Below, piece by piece: positions 13,575-21,014 of a DNA stretch of 25,078 nt; positions within the stretch are counted from its first letter, which is position 1, and each line of letters begins with the position of its first letter. The notes below the pieces were generated by a model, which was not told the DNA's origin, ran no database searches, and saw only the letters and a list, made by a program, of their open reading frames with translations. The position numbers and the translations under genes were made by a program. The stretch comes from JBFKUL01 sp041635755. Lineage in GTDB: Bacteria; Pseudomonadota; Gammaproteobacteria; Burkholderiales; SG8-39. The stretch is from contig JBFKUL010000010.1 of NCBI GenBank assembly GCA_041635755.1, positions 1-25,078 of the forward strand. The letters run 5' to 3'.

Positions 13575-14513
13575 ATGCCGCTTGAGCCGGCGGTCCTGTT
13601 CTTCGTCGTCGGGTTTCTGGCCGGCGTCGCCCGGACCGACCTGAGGCTGCCGGCCCCGATCTACGACGCAATCACCATCTTCCTGCTGCTCGCGATCGGC
13701 CTGAAGGGCGGGGTCGAGCTGGCGCGCTACGAGTTCCTGAGCGTGCTCGGGCCGGCGCTTGTCGCGACCCTCGCCGGCGTGGCGATTCCGCTCACCGGTT
13801 ACCCTGTGCTGCGCAGGCTGGGGCACTTTGCCAAGGAAGACGCGGCCTCGATCGCCGCGCATTATGGCTCGGTCAGCGTGGTGACCTTCGCGGTGGGCGG
13901 CACGTACCTCGCGTCACGCGGACAGGCGGTCGAAGGCTACATGACGGTGATCCTCGTGCTGCTCGAGGTACCGGCGCTGCTCATCGGCGTCCTGCTCGCC
14001 CGCGGTGGCGACCCCAGCACCCCTTGGGGTCGGCTGGTGCGCGAGGTCGTGATGGGCAAGGCCTTCGTGCTGCTGCTAGGCGGCCTCGTCATCGGCTGGA
14101 TCGCCGGACCGGAGGGCATCCGCCCGCTCGACAACCTGTTCTTCGACCTGTTCAAGGGCGTGCTCGCGATCTTCCTGCTCGAAATGGGGCTGGTGGCGGC
14201 GCAGCGCAGCGCTGATCTGCGCCGCGTCGGCCCGTTTCTGATCGTCTTCGGCATCGCCATGCCGATTGTTTCGAGCTTGGGTGGGCTGGCCGTCGGACTC
14301 GTGCTCAAGCTCTCGGCCGCCGATACCGCGATTCTCTCGACGCTCTATGCGAGCGCCTCGTACATCGCGGCGCCCGCGGCGATGCGCATCGCGGTGCCCA
14401 AGGCCAACCCCGCGCTTTCGCTCGGCGCCTCACTCGGCGTAACCTTCCCGTTCAACATTCTGCTCGGCATCCCGCTGTACGACTGGATGGCGCGCATGGT
14501 AATCGGCACCTAG
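13575..14513 (+). CDS. sbtA: Sodium-dependent bicarbonate transporter, SbtA family
   Basis: A 312-residue polytopic membrane protein with about ten hydrophobic segments, matching the SbtA family (DUF897). Recognisable parts are PIYDAITIFLLLAIGLKGGVEL near the N-terminus, AAHYGSVSVVTFAVGGTYL at about 95-113, FLLEMGLVAAQRSADLRR, and the second-half repeat ASASYIAAPAAMRIAVPKANP with GVTFPFNILLGIPLY. SbtA imports bicarbonate with sodium in cyanobacteria, and homologues are scattered in proteobacteria. Substrate assignment rests on the family and on the PII-like gene that follows, since the sbtA-sbtB pair is a known arrangement. It starts 6 bases after the CoxL-like stop with no clear ribosome binding site, so translational coupling is likely. 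Confidence 0.9.
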   Translation: MPLEPAVLFFVVGFLAGVARTDLRLPAPIYDAITIFLLLAIGLKGGVELARYEFLSVLGPALVATLAGVAIPLTGYPVLRRLGHFAKEDAASIAAHYGSVSVVTFAVGGTYLASRGQAVEGYMTVILVLLEVPALLIGVLLARGGDPSTPWGRLVREVVMGKAFVLLLGGLVIGWIAGPEGIRPLDNLFFDLFKGVLAIFLLEMGLVAAQRSADLRRVGPFLIVFGIAMPIVSSLGGLAVGLVLKLSAADTAILSTLYASASYIAAPAAMRIAVPKANPALSLGASLGVTFPFNILLGIPLYDWMARMVIGT

Positions 14514-14521
14514 AGAACCCG

Positions 14522-14824
14522 ATGGACGTTCACGCGAGGACGCTGCTGACCATCATCACCGAGGCTGACCTCGAGCGGCGGCTTACGGAGGACATCCTGC
14601 GACTGGGCGCTCGAGGGTACACGATCAGCGACGTGCGTGGGCGCGGCAGTCGCGGCGCGCGCGACGCGACCTTGGACCAGACGCGTAACATACGGGTGGA
14701 GGTGATCTGCACCCGCGAAGTGGCTGAGCGCATCGCAGCGCACCTGCGCAAGGCCTACTACGACAACTACGCGATGGTGGCGTACCTGGCCGACGTCGCC
14801 GTGCTGCGCTCGGGCAAGTTCTGA
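14522..14824 (+). CDS. sbtB: PII-like signalling protein SbtB
   Basis: A 100-residue PII-superfamily protein eight bases downstream of sbtA. It shows the ferredoxin-like PII fold order: LLTIITEADLERRLTEDILRLG, then GYTISDVRGRGSRG leading into the T-loop, then RVEVICTREVAERIAAHL and MVAYLADVAVLRSGKF. In cyanobacteria SbtB binds adenyl nucleotides and docks its T-loop into SbtA to block transport. The cyanobacterial C-terminal CGPxGC redox loop is missing here: the protein ends right after LRSGKF. There is no uridylylation-type T-loop tyrosine context as in GlnB. Canonical GlnB/GlnK is excluded by the divergent T-loop and the sbtA linkage. Confidence 0.86.
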   Translation: MDVHARTLLTIITEADLERRLTEDILRLGARGYTISDVRGRGSRGARDATLDQTRNIRVEVICTREVAERIAAHLRKAYYDNYAMVAYLADVAVLRSGKF

Positions 14825-14921
14825 GCGCACGGCGCCGGGCAATGCTAAATTCACTCATGTGTGCCAGGTTGCGGCGCGAGCTCGGGCGGACTGCCGATAA
14901 CCGACTCCACAAGGGGATGCC

Positions 14922-15749
14922 ATGAACGAGTTGGGCAGCGCCATTGCCAGCGTCTCGTCCGCTGTCATGCAGAGCCTGGTGCAATACCTGCCGAGCGTGT
15001 TCGGCGCCGTATTGCTGCTGGTCGCGGGATGGCTGCTGGCGAAGCTGCTGCGTGTCGTCGTCACGCGTGGCGTGCTCGCGCTCGACACGTTGGTCGCGCG
15101 CATCGTGAGCGGCGCGCGCACCGAGCGCCCTCGCGTCGCGGCCTCGGCAACAGTCCTCGGCACAGTGGTGTTCTGGGTCGTGCTGCTGTTCTTCATCACC
15201 GCAGCGACCAAGGTGCTCGGTCTCGATACGTTCACCACCTGGCTGGCGAACGTCCTGCACTACCTGCCGACGCTCGCCGCCGGAGCGCTGATCGTCGCGG
15301 CGGGCTACCTGCTTTCGGCGTTCGTGCGAGATCTGGTGATGGCCACGGGATCTCGGCTCGAGCCGACGCAGCGCTCCGCGCTCGCCCGCACCGCGCAGGG
15401 CGCAATCCTGCTGACGGCGATCCTCGTTGGTGCCGACCAGATCGGCGTCAAGGTGACCTTCCTCGCCATTATGGTGGCTGCGATCGCCGCCGCAGTGGTG
15501 GGCAGCATCACCATCGCGGTAAGCCTGGGCGCGCGTGGCTACGTCGCCAATCTCATCGGCGCCCACTACCTGCGCCAGTCCCTCGAAGTTGGACAGCGCG
15601 TTCGCGTCTCGGGGCACGAGGGTCGCATCCTTCAGATCACGGCGCTCTCGGTGGTGCTCGAAACCGTCGACGGGCGCGTCACGCTTCCGGGCCGCGTGTT
15701 CAACGAGGAGCCGATCGTGATCCTGGCGCGCGATCCGAGCGATGGCTGA
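14922..15749 (+). CDS. MscS-type mechanosensitive channel family protein
   Basis: A 275-residue inner-membrane protein. It has five hydrophobic segments, two being conserved TM-helix repeats (VFGAVLLLVAGWLLAKLLR and LAAGALIVAAGYLLSAFVR), which is typical of the CmpX-like MscS subgroup. The pore-lining glycine/alanine-rich helix is at about 183-208 (AIAAAVVGSITIAVSLGARG), and a small beta domain follows (LEVGQRVRVSGHEGRILQI; VTLPGRVFNEEPIVIL). The large MscS C-terminal cage is absent. Such channels release solutes on hypo-osmotic shock. AGGGGATGCC precedes the ATG. Its last eight bases overlap the start of the next gene, so it heads an operon with the two MgtE-related genes. Confidence 0.85.
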   Translation: MNELGSAIASVSSAVMQSLVQYLPSVFGAVLLLVAGWLLAKLLRVVVTRGVLALDTLVARIVSGARTERPRVAASATVLGTVVFWVVLLFFITAATKVLGLDTFTTWLANVLHYLPTLAAGALIVAAGYLLSAFVRDLVMATGSRLEPTQRSALARTAQGAILLTAILVGADQIGVKVTFLAIMVAAIAAAVVGSITIAVSLGARGYVANLIGAHYLRQSLEVGQRVRVSGHEGRILQITALSVVLETVDGRVTLPGRVFNEEPIVILARDPSDG

Positions 15750-16602
15750 CATCGAGTCGTTGACCTTTGCCTTCGTCGGGGCGCATCCGGCCGAGGCGGC
15801 GCGCGAAGTCGAGACGCTGATGGCGAACGAGCGCGACGCGTTGTTTGGTCACCTGCCAGTGCGGCTCGCGGCGCCCGTGCTCGGCTATATGCTGCCACCG
15901 ATCGCGGCGCGGACCGTGGCCGCTCTCGCGCCGGATCAGGCGCATGCGCTGCTCGCGGCGATGAGCAGCCAGGGTGCCGTGGCAATCCTGCGGCATCTGC
16001 CCGACGCCGAGCGCACGCGGCTCATCGACGGCCTGCCCACGGTGACAGCGGTTGCAACGCGGCTGCTGCTCGGCTACCCGGAGGATTCGGTCGGCGCGTG
16101 GGCCGATCCCGACGTTGTCGTGCTGCCGGCGGACGCGAAAGCAGGCGATGTACTCGAGCGCGCCCGCCAGCCGGGTGGAGCGAGCGGCGAGCGCGTTTAC
16201 GTGGTGAACGGGGCAGGGCGCCTTGCCGGCGTGGTTGATCTGCCTACGCTGCTGCGTGCGCCGGTCGATGCGCGCCTGGGCACGCTTGCCGCGCCTGCAC
16301 CGTTCGTGCTGCCTGCCGTGATGCCGCTTTCCGGCGCACTTGCGCATCCGGCATGGCGCGAGCTTGCCGAAGTGCCGGTGGTCGAGCGCGGCGACCGCCC
16401 AATCGGCATGCTGCGTCGAACGGTGCTCGTGCGCGCGATAGAGGAGCGCGCTCGCGCAGGCGCGACCAAGACATCCGGAAGCGCCTCATTTGCCGGAGCG
16501 CTCGCCAGCGGCTATTGGCGAGCGATATCCGCGCTGATCGAGGCCAGCGTCAAGCTGCTGCCGCCGATCGAGTTGGACAGGAGGCCGCCACATGAGCACT
16601 GA
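15742..16602 (+). CDS. Soluble MgtE-like protein: MgtE N domain plus CBS region, no membrane domain
   Basis: A 286-residue protein paralogous to the cytoplasmic half of MgtE. Residues 1-115 look like the superhelical MgtE_N domain (LAAPVLGYMLPPIAARTVAAL; VAILRHLPDAERTRLIDGLP). Next come GYPEDSVGAWADPDVVVLP, the counterpart of NYPEDTAGRLMDPRVSPLR in MgtE, and a degenerate CBS-like region (VYVVNGAGRLAGVVDL; VPVVERGDRPIGMLRRTVLV). No transmembrane segment follows; it ends in a short helix and a hydrophilic tail. The start overlaps the MscS-like gene by 8 bases and its end overlaps mgtE by 11, indicating tight translational coupling. A regulatory partner of MgtE is a reasonable inference, because the same domain gates MgtE by sensing magnesium. 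The function is untested. Confidence 0.8.
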   Translation: MADIESLTFAFVGAHPAEAAREVETLMANERDALFGHLPVRLAAPVLGYMLPPIAARTVAALAPDQAHALLAAMSSQGAVAILRHLPDAERTRLIDGLPTVTAVATRLLLGYPEDSVGAWADPDVVVLPADAKAGDVLERARQPGGASGERVYVVNGAGRLAGVVDLPTLLRAPVDARLGTLAAPAPFVLPAVMPLSGALAHPAWRELAEVPVVERGDRPIGMLRRTVLVRAIEERARAGATKTSGSASFAGALASGYWRAISALIEASVKLLPPIELDRRPPHEH

Positions 16603-17902
16603 AGCCCTGCCGGCGATCGCGGCGCTGAATCGCCGTTATCTGCTCGATTTTCCCTACGAGGCGGCGCGCCAGCTCGAGGGCATGGAACGCTCTGTCATCG
16701 CCGAGGTGCTCGCCAGCGCGTCACAGCATACGGCAGTGCGCGTCTGGCAGGCGCTCGCCGCCGACGTGGGCGCCGCGGTACTCGAGAAACTGGGCGCGGA
16801 TCTCGCCCGGCGCCTGCTCGCTGAAGCGGACCCGACGGCGAGCGCCGCCGCGCTGCTGCAACTGGAGCGCGAGCGCCGCAACCAACTGGTGGCCTCGCTC
16901 GAGCCGCAGGTGGCGAAGGAGATCGACACTCTGCTCAACTACCCGGAGGATACGGCCGGTCGCCTGATGGATCCGCGCGTCTCGCCGCTGCGCGGGGGCA
17001 TGTCGGTGGCCGAGGCGCTGGCGCGCCTGCGCACGCTGCCGCGTCATGGCTTGCGCGAGTTGTTCGTGGTGGACGACGAAGGGCGGCTCACCGGTCGCGT
17101 CGAAATCCAGGACCTCGCCATGGCCGAGGCAGGGACCTCACTCGCCGAGATTACGCGCGGTCTGATCGCCGTGGTGCAGGACCTCGATCCACGGGAGGAC
17201 GTCGTCGAGGTGCTGCAGAAGCACCCGATTACTTCGCTCGCGGTAATCAATCATGGCGGCAAGCTGGTGGGCGTGATCCGCCAGGCAGCGCTGGTGTCCG
17301 CAGTGGAGCAGGAGACGAGCCTTGATATCCAGACGATGGTCGGCGCGAGCCGTGACGAGCGCGCGCTGTCCAATCCGCTCTTCGCGGTGCGCAAGCGCCT
17401 GCCCTGGCTGCAGATCAACCTGCTGACGGCGTTCCTGGCCGCCGCGGTGGTGGGCCTGTTCGAGGGCACGATCGCCAAGTTCACCGCGCTCGCGGTGCTG
17501 CTGCCGGTGGTCGCGGGCCAGTCGGGCAATGCCGGGGCGCAGGCCCTCGCGGTGACGATGCGTGGACTGGTGCTGCGCGAGATCAGCCTGCGGCACTGGC
17601 CGAGAATGGTGGGCAAGGAGGCCTTCGTCGGGCTGGCCAACGGCATCGCGGTGGCGGCCACTACTGCGCTGGGGGTGTACGTCTGGAGCGGATCGGCCGG
17701 GCTGGTCGTCGTGTGTGTGGCGGCGATGGTGATCTCGATGGTCGCCGCGGGCATCGCTGGAGCGCTGGTGCCGGTCGTCCTGGTGCGTTTCGGTCAGGAC
17801 CCGGCGCAGGCTTCTTCGATCATCCTCACCACGGTGACGGACGTGGTCGGGTTTTTCTCCTTTCTGGGCATCGCCACGCTGCTCGCTAGCAAGCTCGCCT
17901 GA
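16592..17902 (+). CDS. mgtE: Magnesium transporter MgtE
   Basis: A 436-residue magnesium channel/transporter of standard length. Residues 1-125 form the MgtE_N domain, and about 130-250 the CBS pair starting NYPEDTAGRLMDPRVSPLRGG. A connecting helix follows, then five membrane helices from about 270. The membrane signature PVVAGQSGNAGAQALAVTMRGL and the last-helix signature with the ion-selecting aspartate (SSIILTTVTDVVGFFSFLG) are intact. It imports Mg2+ when cytosolic Mg2+ is low, closing through the N and CBS domains. The ATG overlaps the upstream paralogue by 11 bases, and AGGAGG lies a few bases before it. The gene is third in the operon with the MscS-like channel. Confidence 0.94.
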   Translation: MSTEALPAIAALNRRYLLDFPYEAARQLEGMERSVIAEVLASASQHTAVRVWQALAADVGAAVLEKLGADLARRLLAEADPTASAAALLQLERERRNQLVASLEPQVAKEIDTLLNYPEDTAGRLMDPRVSPLRGGMSVAEALARLRTLPRHGLRELFVVDDEGRLTGRVEIQDLAMAEAGTSLAEITRGLIAVVQDLDPREDVVEVLQKHPITSLAVINHGGKLVGVIRQAALVSAVEQETSLDIQTMVGASRDERALSNPLFAVRKRLPWLQINLLTAFLAAAVVGLFEGTIAKFTALAVLLPVVAGQSGNAGAQALAVTMRGLVLREISLRHWPRMVGKEAFVGLANGIAVAATTALGVYVWSGSAGLVVVCVAAMVISMVAAGIAGALVPVVLVRFGQDPAQASSIILTTVTDVVGFFSFLGIATLLASKLA

Positions 17903-17935
17903 GCGCGGCGCGCGCGGAGCCGGGACACGATCGCC

Positions 17936-19204
17936 ATGGAAAAGTCGTTCAAACCGCTACGCTTCGAGCGCTACGAGGCGCTGATCGGCGCCGAGGTTCT
18001 CGAGCGCCTGATGCGCAAGGCCGAGCGCCTGGTTGGCCTGCGGGTGCTCAATATCAGCTCGACCTTCTACGGCGGCGGCGTGGCGGAGATTCTTTCCTCG
18101 CTGACACTCGCGCAGCGCGCAATCGGCATCCGTGCCGACTGGCGGCTGATCCAGGGCAGCCCGGATTTCTTCAGCGTCACCAAGAAGCTGCACAACGCGC
18201 TGCAGGGCGAGGAGATCAACCTGAGCGAGCTCAAGAAGGAGATCTACGAGGAGGTGAACTTCAACAATGCGCTGCGCATGGAGTTCGACGCCGATTTCGT
18301 CGTGGTGCACGATCCGCAGCCATTGCCGCTGGTCAATCACTTCCGCCACACCTGCCCGTGGGTGTGGCGCTGCCACGTCGATCTGTCGCAGCCGAACGCC
18401 GAGGCGTGGGCTTACGTGCGCCAGTTCGTCGAGGAATACGACGCGGCCATTCTGTCGCTGCCCGAGTATGCGCGCGAGCTCGAAGTGCCGCAGTTCTTTT
18501 TCATGCCGGCAATCAATCCGTTTTCGCTCAAGAACCGCGACCTCGAGGATGCGGAAATCAAGGACCGGCTCGAGCACTACGGTATCCCGGAGGACCTGCC
18601 GATCGTGACGCAGATTTCCCGCTTCGATCGCTGGAAGGATCCGGAGGGCGTCATCAAGGCCTTCAAGATCGCGCGCAAGGATGTCGATGCGACCCTGGTG
18701 CTGCTCGGCAACGTGGCGACCGACGATCCGGAAGGCCAGGAGGTGTTTGAGTCGCTGCTTGAATGCCGCGAGGAACGGATCCTCATTCTGACCGCCGAGG
18801 ACAGCGCCTTGGTCAACGCGCTCCAGCGTCGCGCCGCAGTAGTGCTGCAGAAGTCGCTGCGCGAGGGCTTCGGCCTGACCGTGACCGAGGCGATGTGGAA
18901 GGGTGCCGCGGTCATCGGCGGCGACTGCGGGGGAATCCGCCGTCAGATCAAGGACGGCGTGAACGGATTCCTGGTCGGCTCGGTGGAGGAGGCGGCCGAG
19001 CGCATTATCACGCTGCTCAAGGACCACGAACTGCGGCGTCGGCTCGGCACGGCAGCGCGCGAGACGGTGCGGGAGCATTTCCTGATGAGCCGACTGGCCG
19101 AGCAGTACCTGGACTTGTTCAGCGCCTTCGAGCCGACCTTCGCACCGAATCACCGCCGTGCGGGCAGCCTGCGCATCAAATCGGGCAAGAGCCCGGCGCG
19201 CTGA
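17936..19204 (+). CDS. treT: Trehalose synthase TreT-like glycosyltransferase (GT4)
   Basis: A 422-residue GT4 glycosyltransferase of the trehalose glycosyltransferring synthase / trehalose phosphorylase group, which makes trehalose from a nucleotide-glucose and glucose. Family features are LNISSTFYGGGVAEILSSL near residue 39, IQGSPDFFSVTKKLHNALQG, VVHDPQPLPLV, and WVWRCHVDLSQPN with its catalytic-site Arg-Cys-His. Further features are the nucleotide-sugar site QISRFDRWKDPEGVI and the E-x7-E motif EGFGLTVTE with GGIRRQIKDGVNGFLV. The N-terminus is complete and the length is typical. It lies 33 bases after mgtE on the same strand, so co-transcription with the osmotic/ionic genes is likely. TreT and trehalose phosphorylase cannot be told apart by sequence alone. 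Confidence 0.85.
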   Translation: MEKSFKPLRFERYEALIGAEVLERLMRKAERLVGLRVLNISSTFYGGGVAEILSSLTLAQRAIGIRADWRLIQGSPDFFSVTKKLHNALQGEEINLSELKKEIYEEVNFNNALRMEFDADFVVVHDPQPLPLVNHFRHTCPWVWRCHVDLSQPNAEAWAYVRQFVEEYDAAILSLPEYARELEVPQFFFMPAINPFSLKNRDLEDAEIKDRLEHYGIPEDLPIVTQISRFDRWKDPEGVIKAFKIARKDVDATLVLLGNVATDDPEGQEVFESLLECREERILILTAEDSALVNALQRRAAVVLQKSLREGFGLTVTEAMWKGAAVIGGDCGGIRRQIKDGVNGFLVGSVEEAAERIITLLKDHELRRRLGTAARETVREHFLMSRLAEQYLDLFSAFEPTFAPNHRRAGSLRIKSGKSPAR

Positions 19205-19255
19205 TTGGGGGCGCGTGCCGTGCCGTCGACGTCGCACCGGTCGATCTGGAACGAA

Positions 19256-19269
19256 GCCGCGCAAGCGGC
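19256..19269. terminator. Small hairpin between convergent treT and DUF72 genes
   Basis: GCCGC-GCAA-GCGGC, a 5-base-pair stem closed by a GNRA tetraloop, lies in the 71-base gap between the two stop codons. There is no T run, so the terminator role is weak. Confidence 0.3.
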
Positions 19270-19275
19270 GCGTGA

Positions 19276-20043
19276 CTAGCGGGTCACCATACGCTGCAGT
19301 TCGGCTGCATTGCGCGCCGCGTAGCCTCGGTCGTCGTTGTCGAAGTAGCAATACACGTCCTTGCCTTTGGCCTGCCAGCCTGTAATCGCGTCGGCCCAGT
19401 GCTCGAGTGCGCGGCGGCGGTAGCGGCCGCGATACGGGCCGTCCGGGCCGTGCAGGCGTAGGTAAACGAAATCCGCTGTGACCACTTGCGGGCTCTGGCG
19501 TCGATCGAGGTCGTAGACGCACAGTGCCGCTTTGTGGCGCTGCAGCAGGGCAAAGATGTCGTCGTCGAACCAGCTCGGGTCGCGAAATTCAATCGCGATG
19601 CGGTGGCGCCGCCCGAGGATGCGGAGGAACCGGTCTAGCCGTTCGCTGTTTCGGCGCCAGCGCGGCGGCAGCTGGAACAGCAGCGGACCGAGCTGATCGT
19701 TCAGCGTCTCGACGCGGCGGATGAATGGGGGTATGGTTTTTCCGGGGTTGAGCAGTTTCTTCAAATGCGTAATGGTGCGGTTTGCTTTGACCGCGAATAG
19801 GAAACTCGCAGGGACCTGCGCATGCCAGTCTCGCAGCGTGTCGACGGTCGGAAGCCGGTAAAAGCTGTTGTTGACCTCGACCGAGTTGAAACGCCGGGCG
19901 TAGTAGCCCAACCAGGCACCGGTGGGCAGTCCCGGGGGATAGAAGGGGCCTCGCCAATGCGGATAGGACCATCCCGAAGTACCGATATGAATGGAGGCTT
20001 TCCGCCGCACGTCGCATCCATGAGCACGAACCATTCTCATCAT
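19276..20043 (-). CDS. DUF72 family protein (YecE-like TIM-barrel)
   Basis: A 255-residue protein of the DUF72/YecE family, a TIM-barrel group without an established reaction. Family features are HIGTSGWSYPHWRGPFYPPGL near residue 19, YYARRFNSVEVNNSFYRLP, FLFAVKANRTITHLKKL, LGPLLFQLPPRWRRN, IAIEFRDPSWFDDDIFALL and the C-terminal KDVYCYFDNDDRGYAARNAAEL. The start is uncertain: ATG at 20043, 20040 or 20034 all precede the first conserved strand and none has a good ribosome binding site. It is divergent from the host-attachment family gene, and the FNR-type box lies only 23 bases upstream of the first ATG. That position would suit repression or a shared regulatory region rather than activation. 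Confidence 0.88.
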   Translation of the reverse strand: MMRMVRAHGCDVRRKASIHIGTSGWSYPHWRGPFYPPGLPTGAWLGYYARRFNSVEVNNSFYRLPTVDTLRDWHAQVPASFLFAVKANRTITHLKKLLNPGKTIPPFIRRVETLNDQLGPLLFQLPPRWRRNSERLDRFLRILGRRHRIAIEFRDPSWFDDDIFALLQRHKAALCVYDLDRRQSPQVVTADFVYLRLHGPDGPYRGRYRRRALEHWADAITGWQAKGKDVYCYFDNDDRGYAARNAAELQRMVTR

Positions 20044-20065
20044 TCGCTCGATTCACACTGGGAGC

Positions 20066-20079
20066 CTGATCTTGATCAA
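20066..20079. promoter_or_regulatory. FNR/ANR-type box upstream of host-attachment family gene
   Basis: CTGATCTTGATCAA matches TTGAT-N4-ATCAA with only the first base changed. Its centre (20072.5) lies about 41 bases upstream of the start predicted from the hexamer TAACGT (20102-20107, fitting TAnnnT). The same geometry occurs at the stress-protein gene at 5867. The downstream target would be the gene starting at 20181. Confidence 0.6.
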
Positions 20080-20180
20080 GGGTGCGCCACTGGGAGGTGC
20101 GTAACGTAGGTACGCGTTTGGGACGTGAGCAGCACAGGGTGATGACCATTCGGTCGTATGCTGGAGAAGGAGGGGAGAAC

Positions 20181-20630
20181 ATGGCGAAGGTCTGGGTGCT
20201 TGTTGCAGACAGCACGGTGGCGCGCATTTTCTCGGCGGCAAGTCCGATCGGTCCGCTGACCGAGCTCGAGACGATGAGCCATCCGGAAGGACGTTTGCGA
20301 GAGCAGGATCTCGTCACCGACCACGGCGGCCGCACGTTTGACAGTGCGGGCCATGGACGCCATGGCAAGGAACCCCAGATCAGCCACAAGACCCAGGGGG
20401 CGATCCGCTTCGCGGGCAATGTGGCGAGCCGTCTGGAATCCGGCCGCAACCAGAACGAATTCGACGCCATCGCGCTGGTCGCCGAGCCGAGCTTTCTCGG
20501 GATGCTGCGCGAGAAGCTGAGCACCCAGACGCGCTCTCGAGTGCAGCTCGAGATCGGCAAGAACTTTACGCGGCTCGAAGCGCGCGAAATCCGAAAGCTG
20601 CTGCCGGAGCGCCTGTACTCGGCGCTCTGA
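20181..20630 (+). CDS. Host attachment protein family (Host_attach, baeRF-like)
   Basis: A 149-residue protein starting MAKVWVLVADSTVARIF, with the conserved blocks LTELETMSHPEGRLREQDLVTDHGG, an HGRHG-containing loop, FAGNVASRLESGRNQNEFDAIALVAEPSFLGMLREKL, and the end LEIGKNFTRLEAREIRKLLPERL. This is the Host_attach family, first named for an Agrobacterium attachment phenotype but found widely in free-living proteobacteria. It is distantly related to the middle domain of release factor eRF1, and its biochemical role is not settled. AGGAGGGGAGAAC before the ATG at 20181 fixes the start over an in-frame upstream ATG. The FNR-type box suggests induction at low oxygen, in line with the stress-protein gene. 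Confidence 0.87.
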   Translation: MAKVWVLVADSTVARIFSAASPIGPLTELETMSHPEGRLREQDLVTDHGGRTFDSAGHGRHGKEPQISHKTQGAIRFAGNVASRLESGRNQNEFDAIALVAEPSFLGMLREKLSTQTRSRVQLEIGKNFTRLEAREIRKLLPERLYSAL

Positions 20631-21014
20631 TGTGCGGTCCTGGCGCTGCTCAGCAGCAAAGGCGGTCGGCGGCGACGCCGGTGCCCTCGTGGTAGCTTCG
20701 CGGGCCGAGTGAGCGCCGTTCATGGTAATTCTTGTTGCTTCCCTGTGCGCTTTCGCACAGACAGGAGGGAACTGGGCGCGCATGCTTTGTGCGCGCTTGG
20801 AGATCGGGCAGGGCACGCGCAATCCTGACGTGCGCGGGGGGTCCCCCCAATGCCGCTACCGATCCAGCGGGCCCGTGCGTCGTCACCCTCCCAACTTGGC
20901 GACGTTCGAAGGCCCATGCGGGGCGCTCGTCCTTACCCGGCGAGCGCCTTTTTTTGTCCTTCGAGCGAGTGGCTCGCTGATCGCATCGCCCCCGCGCAGC
21001 CAAGGCCGGGCCCG
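20631..21014 (+). other. 384-base structured non-coding region before TVP38-like gene
   Basis: No convincing coding frame; the open frames are Arg- and Pro-rich and lack family features. On the plus strand it holds CTGTGCG-CTTT-CGCACAG (20743-20760), GCGCGCA/TGCGCGC (20776-20796, 7-base loop), a G6/C6 dyad (20836-20848) and a strong terminator (20922-20955). It could be the 3' region of the preceding transcript, an independent small RNA, or an attenuated leader of the TVP38-like gene, whose GTG lies 60 bases after the terminator. I could not match it to a known riboswitch. Confidence 0.5.
20922..20955 (+). terminator. Strong intrinsic terminator
   Basis: GGCGCTCG (20922-20929) and CGAGCGCC (20941-20948) form a perfect 8-base-pair stem with an 11-base loop, followed directly by seven T. 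It is the clearest terminator in the window. It acts on the plus strand, about 290 bases beyond the host-attachment gene stop and 60 bases before the TVP38-like gene. Confidence 0.9.

Noticed and set aside
11382..13862. An 826-residue open frame on the minus strand opposite the CoxL-like gene
   Set aside because: It is a codon-bias shadow: the plus strand carries a complete molybdopterin-binding protein with intact motifs, and the minus frame is a low-complexity string rich in Arg, His and Val with no family signature.
14625..15752. A 375-residue open frame on the minus strand opposite sbtB and the MscS-like gene
   Set aside because: It has highly polar, His/Arg/Asp-rich shadow composition, and the plus strand has recognisable proteins in both places.
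17957..19522. A 521-residue open frame on the minus strand opposite treT
   Set aside because: It spans the treT-like gene and the end of the DUF72 gene in a different frame and has Arg/Leu-rich shadow composition without domains.
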